Of a DNA stretch of 17,174 nt, positions 1 to 8,280 are shown one piece after another; within the stretch, counting starts at the first letter, position 1; every line of letters begins with the position of its first letter. The notes under the pieces were generated by a model. That model saw only the letters and a list, made by a program, of their open reading frames with translations, had not been told where the DNA came from and did no database searches. The stretch lies in NCBI GenBank assembly GCA_021789565.1, contig JAJYJL010000038.1, forward strand, positions 1 to 17,174, given 5' to 3'. A program made the translations under genes and the position numbers. Source of the stretch: Acidobacteriota bacterium (lineage in GTDB: Bacteria; Acidobacteriota; Terriglobia; UBA7540).

Positions 1-1563
1 GGGAACGCCTTTACTCCCGATGAAACTGAGTTCAACATTTTTAATACCGACGAAAAGCTTGCAGCCCTGCAGTCGCTGGCCGATCTATTGCAGGCCGTGC
101 CGGGCCGCAAATCGGTCATCCACTTTTCGAGCGGCATTGAGCAGACGGGGGTGGACAACGAGGCGCAACTCCAGGCGACCATTGACGCGGCCAACCGGGC
201 CAACGTTTCCTTTTACACGCTGGACGCGCGCGGGCTGATGGCCATGCCGCCCGGCGGCGGAGCCTCGGCAGCCAGCCCGTCCGGCACTGCTATTTACACG
301 GCAAGCGCCGTGTCGTCGCAGATCAGCTCAATGCACAACAGCCGTGAAACGCTCTCAACCCTGGCCACTGACACGGGCGGGCACATGTTTACAGACCTGA
401 ACAACTTCGCCCCGGTTTTTCAGTACGTTCAGAAGGCGAACACCAGCTACTACCTGATCGGCTACACCCCGTCGAATACCAAAGCAGATGGAAAGTTTCG
501 CCGCATCCGCGTGGAAGTGGTAGATGGCCGCGGCCTGAAGGTTGAGGCCCGTCCGGGCTACTACGCTCCCGTCAGTTTCGGGCACTCCTCAGGGCAGCAG
601 AAAGAACTTCAACTTTCCGATGCTCTCAATTCCGGGGCGCCTTATCTCGATCTTCCCCTCGCGGTAGAAACCGCTTATTTCCTCCAGCCCGACGGCCACT
701 ATTACGTTGTCCTGGCGGCCAAGATCCCGGGCTCCTCGATTCCATTCCACCAGCATTCGTCTGTCCACCAGACGCAGTTTGACTTCGCCTGGCGCGCTAC
801 GGACTCCCAGGGCAAGGTAGCGGGCGCGCTGCGTGATACGCTGCCCGTCAAACTGGACGCCGCGACGTTCCAGAAGGTGATGAAGGGCAACATTCTTTAT
901 GAAGGCGGACTGGTGCTGCCGCCCGGCGCTTACAAGCTGAAGGTCGTGGCGCGAGAAAACCTGACAGGAAAGATGGGCACCTTTGAAAAGAAGCTGGTCC
1001 TTCCTTCAGTCAGCAAAACGGGGTTGGCGCTGAGTTCGGTCGTGGTCTCGAACGAACTTTCCAAGAAGCCCCCAACGCGGCCCCAGCGCGGTCCCTGGGC
1101 CAGAGATGCAGAGGATAATCCGCTGGACTCCGGCTCACAGGCCATCCTGCCGAGCGTTACGAGGGTGTTCTACGCCGGCCAGAACCTTTATGTGTACCTC
1201 CAATCATACGCCGGGAAGCAGGCATCGGCCGGCAAGTCTCCCAGGCATTCCGGAGATTCCACTCCTCCGTCGATGGCGCTCATCTTTTTCCGCAACGGTG
1301 TGCAGGTTTCTGAAGCCGGCCCCTACGTGGCCAAGTCGGGCAAATCGGGGGAAGGAACGGCGACCTACTTCACCGAAATTCCACTATCCAGGTTTCCTCC
1401 GGGACGTTACTGGATGCAGGTGAATGTGATCGATGCATCAGCGGACCAGGTGGCTTTCGCGCGCGTCCCCATGGCCATCCTGTCAAATCCTGATCAGGGC
1501 GGAACTCCTGCCAGGCCTAATGGAGAACAAAGCCATCGTAGTCCTGGAACAGGCGGAGACTAG
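1..1563 (+). CDS. VWFA-related acidobacterial-type protein, 5' end missing
   Basis: The reading frame is open from the first base of the window, so the gene starts upstream; 520 residues are visible. Visible residues 36-80 carry the second half of a von Willebrand A Rossmann domain: the strand RKSVIHFSSGIEQ, a helix of the type LQATIDAANRANV, and the strand SFYTLDARGL. Next comes a Gly/Ala/Ser-rich loop, then LATDTGG (about 121-127) and YYLIGYTP (150-157), followed by KVEARPGYYAP (180-190). This order is typical of the VWFA-related proteins abundant in Acidobacteriota. The DxSxS metal site and any signal peptide would lie in the missing part, so they cannot be checked. The remaining ~330 residues look beta-rich and have no motif I know. 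The protein is probably exported; its function is unknown. It ends in TAG, and the next gene is 440 bp away, so co-transcription is not evident. Internal TTG or ATG codons near the edge should not be taken as the start. Confidence 0.85.
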   Translation, partial: GNAFTPDETEFNIFNTDEKLAALQSLADLLQAVPGRKSVIHFSSGIEQTGVDNEAQLQATIDAANRANVSFYTLDARGLMAMPPGGGASAASPSGTAIYTASAVSSQISSMHNSRETLSTLATDTGGHMFTDLNNFAPVFQYVQKANTSYYLIGYTPSNTKADGKFRRIRVEVVDGRGLKVEARPGYYAPVSFGHSSGQQKELQLSDALNSGAPYLDLPLAVETAYFLQPDGHYYVVLAAKIPGSSIPFHQHSSVHQTQFDFAWRATDSQGKVAGALRDTLPVKLDAATFQKVMKGNILYEGGLVLPPGAYKLKVVARENLTGKMGTFEKKLVLPSVSKTGLALSSVVVSNELSKKPPTRPQRGPWARDAEDNPLDSGSQAILPSVTRVFYAGQNLYVYLQSYAGKQASAGKSPRHSGDSTPPSMALIFFRNGVQVSEAGPYVAKSGKSGEGTATYFTEIPLSRFPPGRYWMQVNVIDASADQVAFARVPMAILSNPDQGGTPARPNGEQSHRSPGTGGD

Positions 1564-2003
1564 TCCCAGCGCCGGCTTGCCGGGTTCCCCTCTCGTGCCC
1601 CGGGTTCAGAAAATGGTTATCACGGGTACTTTCTCTGGTCCCGGTGCATGTGGAACTCGGTGAACGGCAGCAGACGTCATACTGTGGCGTCTCAGGGTTC
1701 CGCTGATTGCCTGATACATTCTTCTTTGCTGACGAATTAATAGACCAGTTCGACATGGCCTTTCCAGTATTAAAAAATGTTTTTTGGCGTAAGACTCAAA
1801 ACGTGTGTATAAAGATAAATGTCATTTCAATGCGCATTTCGAGAGTGCGTGATAAGCCTTGACAGAACGGCTCTAACAATGGCATTTACAGTCCAGGCGC
1901 CGCAATCATATGCCTTGACAGTTGCGGGGTTATTGCTTACAGTTTCGCATTTCGGTTAACGAAGGGAACTCCCAATATCTAAATTTCAGGAGAGGAGCAG
2001 CAT
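1564..2003. other. Intergenic region upstream of the HU-family gene
   Basis: This 440-bp stretch has no convincing gene. Its first part is GC-rich and holds a short inverted repeat (CCGGC-TT-GCCGG, 1572-1583) and a direct repeat CCGGGTTC (1580-1587 and 1600-1607). Neither is followed by a T-run, so no clear terminator for the VWFA-type gene is visible. From about 1765 the sequence becomes AT-rich, including a symmetric AAAAAATGTTTTTT, as is common ahead of a promoter. The promoter of the HU-family gene lies at 1915-1943. A related block with the same GCCTTGACAG element lies 56 bp upstream (1856-1865). Confidence 0.6.
1915..1943 (+). promoter_or_regulatory. Sigma70-like promoter of the HU-family gene
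   Basis: A perfect -35 TTGACA (1915-1920) is followed by a 17-bp spacer and TACAGT (1938-1943), which matches TATAAT at 4 of 6 positions. The expected transcript start near 1950 leaves a leader of about 50 nt before the ATG at 2004. It is the best promoter match in the gap. A second TTGACA lies at 1859-1864, with TACAGT at 1887-1892, but the 22-bp spacing is too long for a standard promoter. Confidence 0.6.
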
Positions 2004-2303
2004 ATGGCAAAAGTGATGACCAAAACCCAGGTGGTATCCCATCTGGCTGACAAAGTCGGGCTGCAGAAGAAAGCCACGGCTGCGGTGCTTGAAGAGCTTG
2101 TGACGTTGGCCACCAAGGAGTGCAAGAGCGGAGGGCAGTTCGTGATTCCTGGTCTTGGCAAGGCCGTCAAGGCTCACCGCAAGGAACGCATGGGTCGAAA
2201 TCCCCAAACCGGCGCACCCATCAAGATTCCCGCCAAGACTGTGGTCAAGTTCCGCTTGGCGAAGTCCTTCAAGGACGCCGTGGTCCCACCCAAGAAGAAG
2301 TAG
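2004..2303 (+). CDS. HU-family DNA-binding protein
   Basis: This 99-residue protein has the size and order of the bacterial HU/IHF fold. An N-terminal helical dimerisation part (KTQVVSHLADKVGLQKKAT, then a second helix to about residue 40) is followed by beta strands with IPGLGKAV and the DNA-binding arm ending in GRNPQTG and IKIPAK (about 68-83). The C-terminus is FKDAVVPPKKK. HU-type proteins bind and bend DNA as dimers and act as nucleoid proteins; that is family knowledge. The ATG is favoured by a strong Shine-Dalgarno, AGGAGAGGAG at 1988-1997, six bases before it. Variations from typical HU are the arm sequence KAHRKERMGRNP and the extra lysines at both ends, which fit a small basic DNA-binding protein. 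The gene stands alone with its own promoter and convergent downstream neighbour. Whether it is the general HU or a paralogue cannot be told from one window. Confidence 0.93.
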   Translation: MAKVMTKTQVVSHLADKVGLQKKATAAVLEELVTLATKECKSGGQFVIPGLGKAVKAHRKERMGRNPQTGAPIKIPAKTVVKFRLAKSFKDAVVPPKKK

Positions 2304-2671
2304 GATACAGGCGGATTGACAGAGGCATTTATTGAACTGCCCCAGCCGGTGGGCGCATGGCGCGCAATCAGCATCTGGCAAGGCGGTGTCAAAAACTTAA
2401 ATGCGTTGCTCCCCAGGAATAGGGCAGCGGTTTCCTGGGGAGTAGTGTCGCGGGGCGGAGCTTCCTGATTGTTATCTTCCCGCCTGTTAGTGGAATGTTG
2501 GGGCCCGGTGGGCACGGCAAATCAATAGTTTGTCGGTCTGGATTTCCAGGCTGAGGCGGGTGTGTTCTTACCGGGCGAAGCCCTGGCGAAATTTTCCGCC
2601 GGGGTGCCCGGCAGGGCCCGGATGGTTTCAAGCCTGAGCCTCAATACCGCATCTGGATTTTCCGTTCGTGA
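2304..2671. other. Convergent intergenic region between HU-family and GH15 genes
   Basis: This 368-bp stretch separates two genes that face each other. Its one clear feature is the perfect 11-bp inverted repeat at 2409-2442. The rest is GC-rich and contains a weaker GCCCTG/CAGGGC pair (2580-2617). Short open frames on the minus strand look Pro/Arg-rich and have no Shine-Dalgarno or recognisable domain, so I do not call them. Confidence 0.55.
2409..2442. terminator. Strong hairpin between convergent genes, probable bidirectional terminator
   Basis: CTCCCCAGGAA (2409-2419) and TTCCTGGGGAG (2432-2442) are exact reverse complements, giving an 11-bp stem with a 12-nt loop; a G-T wobble and a T-A pair can extend it at the base. 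It lies 105 bp after the HU-family stop codon and 230 bp beyond the GH15 stop codon on the other strand. No T-run follows directly on either strand, so it is not a textbook intrinsic terminator. Its place between convergent genes is the main argument for termination or 3'-end protection. Confidence 0.5.
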
Positions 2672-4543
2672 TTACCACGGAGGGAGGGCCAATCCTGGCC
2701 ACCCCTGATCAGTGGAGCTCAAAGCGCGGTCCAGGTTGAAGGCGGCGCTGATCAGGGCCACATGGGTAAATGCCTGCGGAAAGTTCCCCAGCCCTTCGGC
2801 GCAGGCTCCCGTTTCCTCCGCATAAAGTCCCAGGTGGTTTGCATAGCTCAGCATCTTGTCGAAGATCAGGACGGCCTGGTCGAGCCTCTGCTTGTCCACC
2901 CGGCCCGCACGGGTCAACGCCTCAACCAGCCAGAACGTGCACATGTTGAACGTCCCTTCATTGCCTCTCAGCCCGTCGATCCCGCCCTGTGTGTTGTAAC
3001 GATAGGCAAGGCTGTTGGAGACCAGCCCGCCTTTGTCCGGAGGGCGATTGATCGCGTCGATGGTCTTCAGCATGTGTGGATCGGTGGGCGACATGAAAAA
3101 GACCAGCGGCATAATCAGGCTGGAGGCGTCGAGGCAGTCGCCTCCGTAGTACTGCGCAAAAGATTGCCGTTTCGAGTTCCATCCTTTTTCCAGAACTTCT
3201 TCGTAGATGGCATCCCGCGTTTTCATCCAGCGTGCCCGGTCTGCCGGGAATGAGCGTTTATCGGCCAGGCGCAGGCCACGGTCAAGGGCCACCCAGCACA
3301 TAACTTTCGAATAGACAAAATGCTGGCGGCCGCCGCGAACTTCCCACAGGCCGTCGTCAGGCTGGTGCCAGTTGTCGCACACCCAGTTCAGCAGTTCCCG
3401 CAGCTCGAACCAGAGTTCGTAGGAGATGGGGCTGCCGTACTTGTTGTACAGGTAGACGGAATCCATCAGTTCCCCGTAGATGTCCAACTGCAACTGGTTG
3501 GAAGCGGCGTTCCCTACCCGGACCGGCCGTGATCCCCTGTACCCTTCCAGGTGATCGAGAGTGATCTCGTCCAGTTCATGCCGTCCATCAATACCGTAAA
3601 TGACCTGTAGAGAGCCGTCTTCACGCCGCTCGTGGCATCGGGCTTCCAGCCACCCCATGAATTTTGCGGCTTCCTCTGTGAAGCCGAGACGCATCAGCGC
3701 ATAAAGCGCAAACGCTGCATCACGAATCCACGTGTAGCGGTAGTCCCAGTTGCGCTCACCGCCGATGCTTTCGGGCAGGCTGCAGGTGGGCGCGGCGACG
3801 ATGGCACCCGTCGGGTGATAAGTGAGCAGTTTGAGAACCAGCGCTGACCGGTAAACCTTTTCCCGCCACCGCCCCTTGTAGCGGCACTTTGAGAGCCAGC
3901 GACGCCAGTAGTTCACCGTACTCTGAAAAAGCTCGTCCTCGCGTGATTCTGTGATAGGCTTGCCGCAGCCTGCGCCGGGTGGCATGGCCTGGAGCAGGAA
4001 AATGGCGCTTTCTTCTTCTCCAAGCGTGAATTCAGCGGTCACCGTACCTTTGCCATCGCTCTTCAGCGGAACCTCGGTGGCGAGACCGATTTGCAGGCCA
4101 GGAGACTCAAAACAGGCTCCCTTTGGCAAGAGCCGTACCTTGTGCTTGTCTTGCGCATAATTGAAGGCGGGCTGGCACACCATCCGAAAGGGCATTGAGC
4201 CACGGACCGCCCGCACCCTTCGCACCAGCAGGTGTTTGTCTTCCGCCCGGCCCTTGCCATCAATGGGCATATAGTCGGTGATCTCGCCCACGCCTGACGT
4301 GGATAGAAGTCGCGTCACCAGCACGTTGGTCTCCGGCCAGTAAAGCTGTTTGAAGGTTATTCCGTCTAAGGTTGGAGCTATCTGGAACCGGCCCCCCTTT
4401 TTGTCGTCCAGCATGGCGGCAAAGATGCTCGGCGAATCGAAGTTGGGAAAGCAAAGCCAGTCAATGGACCCGTTCATTCCGATCAGGGCAACCGTGTGCA
4501 GGTTGCCGATAACGCCGTAATTTTCGATTGGCTGGTAGCCCAT
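2672..4543 (-). CDS. GH15-family glucoamylase/trehalase-like glycoside hydrolase
   Basis: The product is 623 residues, a normal length for bacterial cytosolic GH15 proteins. It opens with [14 protein letters not shown] and [15 protein letters not shown] (about 26-39), the usual start of this family. An N-terminal beta domain to about residue 215 precedes an (alpha/alpha)6 catalytic domain with [16 protein letters not shown] (264-279), DGLWEVRGG (397-405), [12 protein letters not shown] (527-538) and GLYAEETG (572-579). By comparison with fungal glucoamylase (WEE and SEQ motifs) I infer E401 as the general acid and E576 as the base. The enzyme should hydrolyse a terminal alpha-glucosidic bond and release glucose; dextrin, maltose, trehalose and glucan chains are all possible substrates in this family. 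There is no signal peptide, so it should act in the cytoplasm. I chose the ATG at 4541-4543 because the family starts there and GGGAGAGA precedes it by 7 bases; the frame is open 34 codons further upstream but without family-like sequence. It is the last gene of the minus-strand group. Confidence 0.9.
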   Translation of the reverse strand: MGYQPIENYGVIGNLHTVALIGMNGSIDWLCFPNFDSPSIFAAMLDDKKGGRFQIAPTLDGITFKQLYWPETNVLVTRLLSTSGVGEITDYMPIDGKGRAEDKHLLVRRVRAVRGSMPFRMVCQPAFNYAQDKHKVRLLPKGACFESPGLQIGLATEVPLKSDGKGTVTAEFTLGEEESAIFLLQAMPPGAGCGKPITESREDELFQSTVNYWRRWLSKCRYKGRWREKVYRSALVLKLLTYHPTGAIVAAPTCSLPESIGGERNWDYRYTWIRDAAFALYALMRLGFTEEAAKFMGWLEARCHERREDGSLQVIYGIDGRHELDEITLDHLEGYRGSRPVRVGNAASNQLQLDIYGELMDSVYLYNKYGSPISYELWFELRELLNWVCDNWHQPDDGLWEVRGGRQHFVYSKVMCWVALDRGLRLADKRSFPADRARWMKTRDAIYEEVLEKGWNSKRQSFAQYYGGDCLDASSLIMPLVFFMSPTDPHMLKTIDAINRPPDKGGLVSNSLAYRYNTQGGIDGLRGNEGTFNMCTFWLVEALTRAGRVDKQRLDQAVLIFDKMLSYANHLGLYAEETGACAEGLGNFPQAFTHVALISAAFNLDRALSSTDQGWPGLALPPW

Positions 4544-5007
4544 ACGGAATTCTCTCCCGATTGGAGTTTTTAGATGCGAAAACGCAGCGGACAATTTTAT
4601 CATCCCCGGCGGAGCGTCCTGCCACGAAATCAACGAGCGTTGCATTTCGCCGAGGAAGCACGCCAGTGATCATTTACGAACGTTTTTATTCCGGTGCCGA
4701 AACAACCGATGCTTCGGCCAGGGGCTGACCTATTGAAGATACGCATTGCCATCCGTAAATTGGGCCGCTGGATTCCGGCCCTGCGTTTCTCGCGTTGATT
4801 GCTTATTTCAGGCCAGGTAACACTAATGAAAACATCTGCGGGAGCGCACTTGGGTTTGCGACTTTCGTGTTTCCTGAGTAACGCTGACTGTCCCTCTGCA
4901 AACAACTATTGATCGAAAGAATTTTTGATCCTCCACCGACGACATCCATGGGAATCGGGCCGTGACCGGTAAATTCAGGCATCCGGAGTTCCGAGGATGG
5001 ACATGAG
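4544..5007. other. Gap between Tat-exported hydrolase and GH15 gene
   Basis: This 464-bp stretch lies between two minus-strand genes. I find no convincing gene in it; the open frames have no recognisable domain. Two short inverted repeats are present: GGGCC/GGCCC (4762-4766 and 4777-4781), which could act as a weak terminator for the upstream gene, and GCCGAA/TTCGGC (4696-4701 and 4713-4718). Just upstream of GH15 the minus strand reads TAAAAT (complement of about 4595-4600), a possible -10, but I see no matching -35. The length of the gap suggests that the GH15 gene has its own promoter rather than strict coupling to the upstream gene. Confidence 0.45.
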
Positions 5008-7488
5008 TCAACTTTTCGAGGCGGTGGGCTTCTTCAGCAGCCAAACTTCGGCGAGCCGTGACTGCCGGCGCCAGTTCAGCTTCTCCTCGTTCGGCGGGCG
5101 GTCCCAGGTGAGCACCAGCTTTCTGTTTTTGACGAACCGCGTATCAACAGAGAACTCCTTGAACTCACCCATCCGTGTACCGTCGATGGTTGGCTTAACC
5201 CGTTCGCCATTGATACGCAAAACCGCCTGCCCATAGCCGGTTGAGCGCACCACGTACTGTGCCTTCGGATCGAGCCCTTCATAGACCATGGCGGCGGGCC
5301 ACAGGGTTACCTGCCAGCTGAGGCGGGCGCGGCTCTTTCCCTGGTCCCACCACCAGAAGGTTGGTTGTGGATGTTCTTTCAGTTCGGATCCATGCCCGGG
5401 GTAACAGCGAACCACATGCGGAGACTTCGCAATGTTTCCCAGGTCATCATAGAAACTGCCCGTGCCAGGGTGTTCCCACGTTGCGAGCTGAAATAGCCGC
5501 CGATTCTTTTCGTCTTCGAATTTGAGCGCGCGGATGGCCTTGAATTGATCTTCAAGCCACCACCGATTGTTCAGAGGATAATCGACAAAATCGAGAACCG
5601 CGCCCCGTTCTTCGCCGATGGCGAAATACTTTTTCACGCTCGTTTGCAGGCCGATGGAATGGAACAGCCGGTCACAAAGTTCAGAGATGCGGGTCCGCAG
5701 TTCAACGCTGACAGGCTGTGTGGCGGCCCGGTTCAGCACACGGGCTGCTTCCTCCATGGCGTTGTCCGCACCGAGTTTTACCGAATGGGCGAGAACGGCG
5801 TTCGCTTCAGACTCTAGCCGGGTTTCATTCACAAGACGATGGCGCAAATAAGCATCGTAGTTCGCCCTAAGCTGGCACATCTGCCAGCGCCAGTTGCCTT
5901 CGAGGCCCGGAGCCAACTTCGCCAGTTGCTCCCATTCTTGCAGCGTTCCTTCCACAGCCCCGTTGTTGATCAAGGGGCCGCGCCAGTTATTTTCCAGCGC
6001 CTGGATAGCGTCGGCGGCCCGTTCTGCCACCACGGGGTTGAAATAGACGCGAGCGTATTCGACAAGAATTTCTCTCGGCGCCTGGCTGGGGTCCCAGCCC
6101 AGCGCGCTCCAGATGGCCTTGTTGACGTCGTCGTTGACTCCTTCAGAGTATGTGATAAATCCGTTTGTATAGCCGGAGGTCTGGCGGAAAATTGTCGTGT
6201 AGCCGGCGGGGCGAGGGTTGACGGATTCCCGTCCTTCCGTCAGCGCATAGGCCTGGTCCCAGTCCGGCACCTGATACTGGCAGCGGCATTGATGCGTGAT
6301 GTCGGGATAGTCGCGGAAGCCGTATCGCTCCGCCAGCCGGTTGCGGATCCCTTGCACCGGCGGGCTTCCGGGTCCGGCCACGAGGCCTCCCAGCCATGGC
6401 GGCAAATGCCGGTTGATATAGGCGAAGGTGTCATCAACCTCCGCGGGCGTAAAATGCTGCAAGCTCAACCAGACCTTTGCTTCCGGATGGGTTTCACCCA
6501 GGAGTTTCGCAATGTCTTCCAAAAAGGGCAGAACAAGGTTCGGGGAATTGTCGCCGGGATCGCCGCCTGGAAACGTGAAGCCCGTGAACACCGGTATGGC
6601 TCTGAAGAATTCCTCGCATTGGTTCAGCAACTGCGCACGGCGGGCTTCGTCCTTCAGGCTGAAGTCGGCCGGGACCCAGGCCCAGTGGTCCAGCCCGTAG
6701 CGCTGACAGATTTCGCCAATGGCCTGGTTCATTTCCGGCCGAGGGACTTTCATCACCGGCGTCCTGCGTCTGTCCTGGAAGGGAATGCCTTCAATGCTGT
6801 TGGCTCCAAAGAATGTGAGTTCGCGAATGTACTGCTCAAACTGCGCCACACTCCATGCGTCGCAGGTGTTGCTCATGGCACGATACCCGAGTTGGTGCCC
6901 GCGAATTGCGAAGGCCGGTGCAGTGGCAAGATCCAGATGGGACGGTATCGCCAGTTTGCCTCGCGACGCGTTGAGCCGGCGAAGCAGGTTCCCCACACCG
7001 AACAGCGCGCCACGCGCGTCAGCCCCGATCACCCAGACAACAGGTTGCCGGTTCCGGTCGTCGACGTAAAGCCGGTAGCCTTCCGGGCGTTTTTCCGGCA
7101 AACCTGCTCCCCGCCGCATTGGCACCGGGCGTCCCCACTCTGAAATCGGATTTCCAGATGCAATGGCAATTACGGGTTTGCCTTCAGGCCATGTCGTCGA
7201 GAGACCCAGCCGGATCGAGGTTCGTTTTTCCACCTCATCAACCAGCACCTTCGCCGCGGTTCGCTCCGCGAAGGGCAGCTTTCCCGGACGCAAAACGACG
7301 ACGGTATCGTGCAGTTGGACCTCTTCGACAGGTGTCGCCCGTTGTGGCGATGTGCTGTTCAGGGCCTGCGCACCCTTGGCTATCAAGTTTTTAGGTTGCA
7401 ATGCGAATGAGCCAGTGGTGATCGTCTGGCCCAATCCGATTGCCCCTGCGCCAATTGCACCCTGTTTCAGGAAACGCCGTCGATTCAT
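5008..7488 (-). CDS. Tat-exported glycoside-hydrolase-like protein (GH20-type N-domain, TIM-barrel-like core)
   Basis: The product is 826 residues. It begins MNRRRFLKQG, a clear twin-arginine motif, followed by a Gly/Ala-rich hydrophobic stretch to about residue 30, so it should be exported folded through the Tat system. Residues about 60-185 resemble the N-terminal alpha/beta domain found before the barrel in GH20, GH67 and GH84-type enzymes: an EEVQL...VVVLRPG start and WVIGADARGALFGVGNLLRR (152-171). From about 190 to 470 lies a probable TIM barrel, starting FAIRGHQLGYR and holding FPGGDPGDN (306-314) and ITYSEGVNDDVNKAIW (445-460); E449, D310 and D313 are candidate acidic residues. A helical part follows to about 660, and a beta-rich C-terminal domain (710-820) could bind carbohydrate. 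Substrate and exact family are unknown; alpha-glucuronidase-like or hexosaminidase-like activity is a guess. GAGG precedes the ATG by five bases. The start codon overlaps the possible shifted end of the upstream broken gene in ATGA. Confidence 0.82.
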   Translation of the reverse strand: MNRRRFLKQGAIGAGAIGLGQTITTGSFALQPKNLIAKGAQALNSTSPQRATPVEEVQLHDTVVVLRPGKLPFAERTAAKVLVDEVEKRTSIRLGLSTTWPEGKPVIAIASGNPISEWGRPVPMRRGAGLPEKRPEGYRLYVDDRNRQPVVWVIGADARGALFGVGNLLRRLNASRGKLAIPSHLDLATAPAFAIRGHQLGYRAMSNTCDAWSVAQFEQYIRELTFFGANSIEGIPFQDRRRTPVMKVPRPEMNQAIGEICQRYGLDHWAWVPADFSLKDEARRAQLLNQCEEFFRAIPVFTGFTFPGGDPGDNSPNLVLPFLEDIAKLLGETHPEAKVWLSLQHFTPAEVDDTFAYINRHLPPWLGGLVAGPGSPPVQGIRNRLAERYGFRDYPDITHQCRCQYQVPDWDQAYALTEGRESVNPRPAGYTTIFRQTSGYTNGFITYSEGVNDDVNKAIWSALGWDPSQAPREILVEYARVYFNPVVAERAADAIQALENNWRGPLINNGAVEGTLQEWEQLAKLAPGLEGNWRWQMCQLRANYDAYLRHRLVNETRLESEANAVLAHSVKLGADNAMEEAARVLNRAATQPVSVELRTRISELCDRLFHSIGLQTSVKKYFAIGEERGAVLDFVDYPLNNRWWLEDQFKAIRALKFEDEKNRRLFQLATWEHPGTGSFYDDLGNIAKSPHVVRCYPGHGSELKEHPQPTFWWWDQGKSRARLSWQVTLWPAAMVYEGLDPKAQYVVRSTGYGQAVLRINGERVKPTIDGTRMGEFKEFSVDTRFVKNRKLVLTWDRPPNEEKLNWRRQSRLAEVWLLKKPTASKS

Positions 7489-8166
7489 CTTCGCCTCACT
7501 CGAATGTTCACTTCTTTCCTGTTGGCATTGAAGTCAGCCACGGCCAATTTCAGTTTCGTCTCTTCTCCCGCCACTGGAGTCGACGGACAGCAGAATGGGT
7601 TGCAGTCCGGTGCGTATGATGCTGGCCCGCATGCCTTTGCTGCCTCCTGACGTGTCGCCATATTTTACCGACAGCGTGTCACCTTCCTGCAACTTATCTT
7701 TTGTCACCCAGACGCGAATGACATTGAAATAGCGTTCCAGACACCCATCCAGACCCCGGCGGGGACGCTTTACCCATTGCCCTCTGACTCCGTCTTCGAC
7801 CCACATTCGCAGGTGAACGCCAGCGCGCGGGCATTTCGACGATATATAGTTTTCGTCGCGAGGGTTCGACGGCTGAAGTCGATTCGCCGAGTTGGGGATT
7901 CCTGCATGCGAGGAGTCGGGCAATTGCCCGCGGACGCCTCCGTGTTGTTTGATGGCCTTCGGACCGACTCGATAAGCCGCTGCCCATATGCCATGTTCTG
8001 CTGCAACACCCTCTGCCGGTCCGACGGATACCGGTCCGCCGGAAGCATTCGTCTCAACAATTGCAGCCGCCTCCTGCGCGGACGCCTTTACAGCTTCAGA
8101 TGGAACAGCTATCGCTCCAACGGCGCCACTGCTGATCTTGATAAAATCTCTGCGAAATTACTTCAT
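7485..8166 (-). pseudogene. Broken Tat-signal gene, probably related to the N-terminal domain of DUF3604-type proteins
   Basis: An ATG at 8164-8166 has a good Shine-Dalgarno (GGAGG, complement of 8175-8179) eight bases upstream, but codon 3 is TAA (8158-8160). Read past the stop, the same frame continues with FRRDFIKISSGAVGAIAV, a proper twin-arginine signal, and stays open to the TGA at 7534-7536. The distal part is coding-like: RPRRGLDGCLERYFNVIRVW, then LQEGDTLSVKYGDTSGGSKG and MRASI. This resembles, from memory, the domain that precedes the catalytic part of DUF3604 proteins. Near 7567-7572 (GGCGGG on the minus strand) a one-base shift would continue into LKLAVADFNANRKEVNIRV and stop at 7485-7487, overlapping the next start codon as ATGA. 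Without the shift the frame ends in a less plausible tail. Two lesions suggest a pseudogene; sequencing error, or use of a downstream start such as TTG at 7921-7923 (129 residues, no signal peptide), are alternatives. Confidence 0.6.
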
Positions 8167-8200
8167 GCTGGATTCCTCCACCTTATGATTTCAGTGGCGA

Positions 8201-8229
8201 AGAGTATCAGTGTATCGACTCGAATCCAA
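8201..8229 (-). promoter_or_regulatory. Candidate promoter for the minus-strand Tat/hydrolase group
   Basis: On the minus strand TTGGAT (complement of 8224-8229) is followed by exactly 17 bp and TACTCT (complement of 8201-8206). Both hexamers are imperfect matches to TTGACA and TATAAT. The spacing and the resulting short leader of about 27 nt, with GGAGG placed ahead of the ATG at 8166, support it. The inverted repeat at 8225-8235 overlaps the -35 element. Confidence 0.35.
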
Positions 8230-8235
8230 TTTGGA
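8225..8235. promoter_or_regulatory. Inverted repeat TCCAA-T-TTGGA, possible operator
   Basis: This is an exact 5-bp inverted repeat around one central base. It covers the proposed -35 element of the minus-strand promoter, where a repressor could block RNA polymerase. It is short, and AT-rich sequence makes chance occurrence possible. Confidence 0.3.
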
Positions 8236-8266
8236 ATTTCCAGCCGTAGTTCCAGGATAATCTCGC

Positions 8267-8280
8267 CCGGATGCATCCGG
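8267..8280. promoter_or_regulatory. Perfect 14-bp palindrome, possible operator
   Basis: CCGGATGCATCCGG equals its own reverse complement over all 14 bases. It lies about 38 bp upstream of the proposed minus-strand -35 element and far upstream of the plus-strand promoter, in a position suited to an activator or a regulator of both directions. No regulator gene is visible in the window, so the binding protein is unknown. Confidence 0.4.

Noticed and set aside
1572..1607. GGTTC-containing repeats after the VWFA-type gene, considered as part of a tRNA
   Set aside because: No acceptor stem, anticodon arm or cloverleaf can be formed around them.
4544..4645. 34-codon upstream extension of the GH15 frame
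   Set aside because: The family start [10 protein letters not shown] and a ribosome binding site fit 4543; the extra residues look non-coding.
4630..4905. 91-codon minus-strand open frame between the hydrolase and GH15 genes
   Set aside because: It has no recognisable domain or ribosome binding site, and overlaps the GH15 upstream region.
5839..7143. 434-codon open frame on the plus strand opposite the Tat-exported hydrolase gene
   Set aside because: It is fully antisense to a gene with clear domains, has no Shine-Dalgarno or recognisable motif, and long antisense frames are expected in GC-rich coding sequence.
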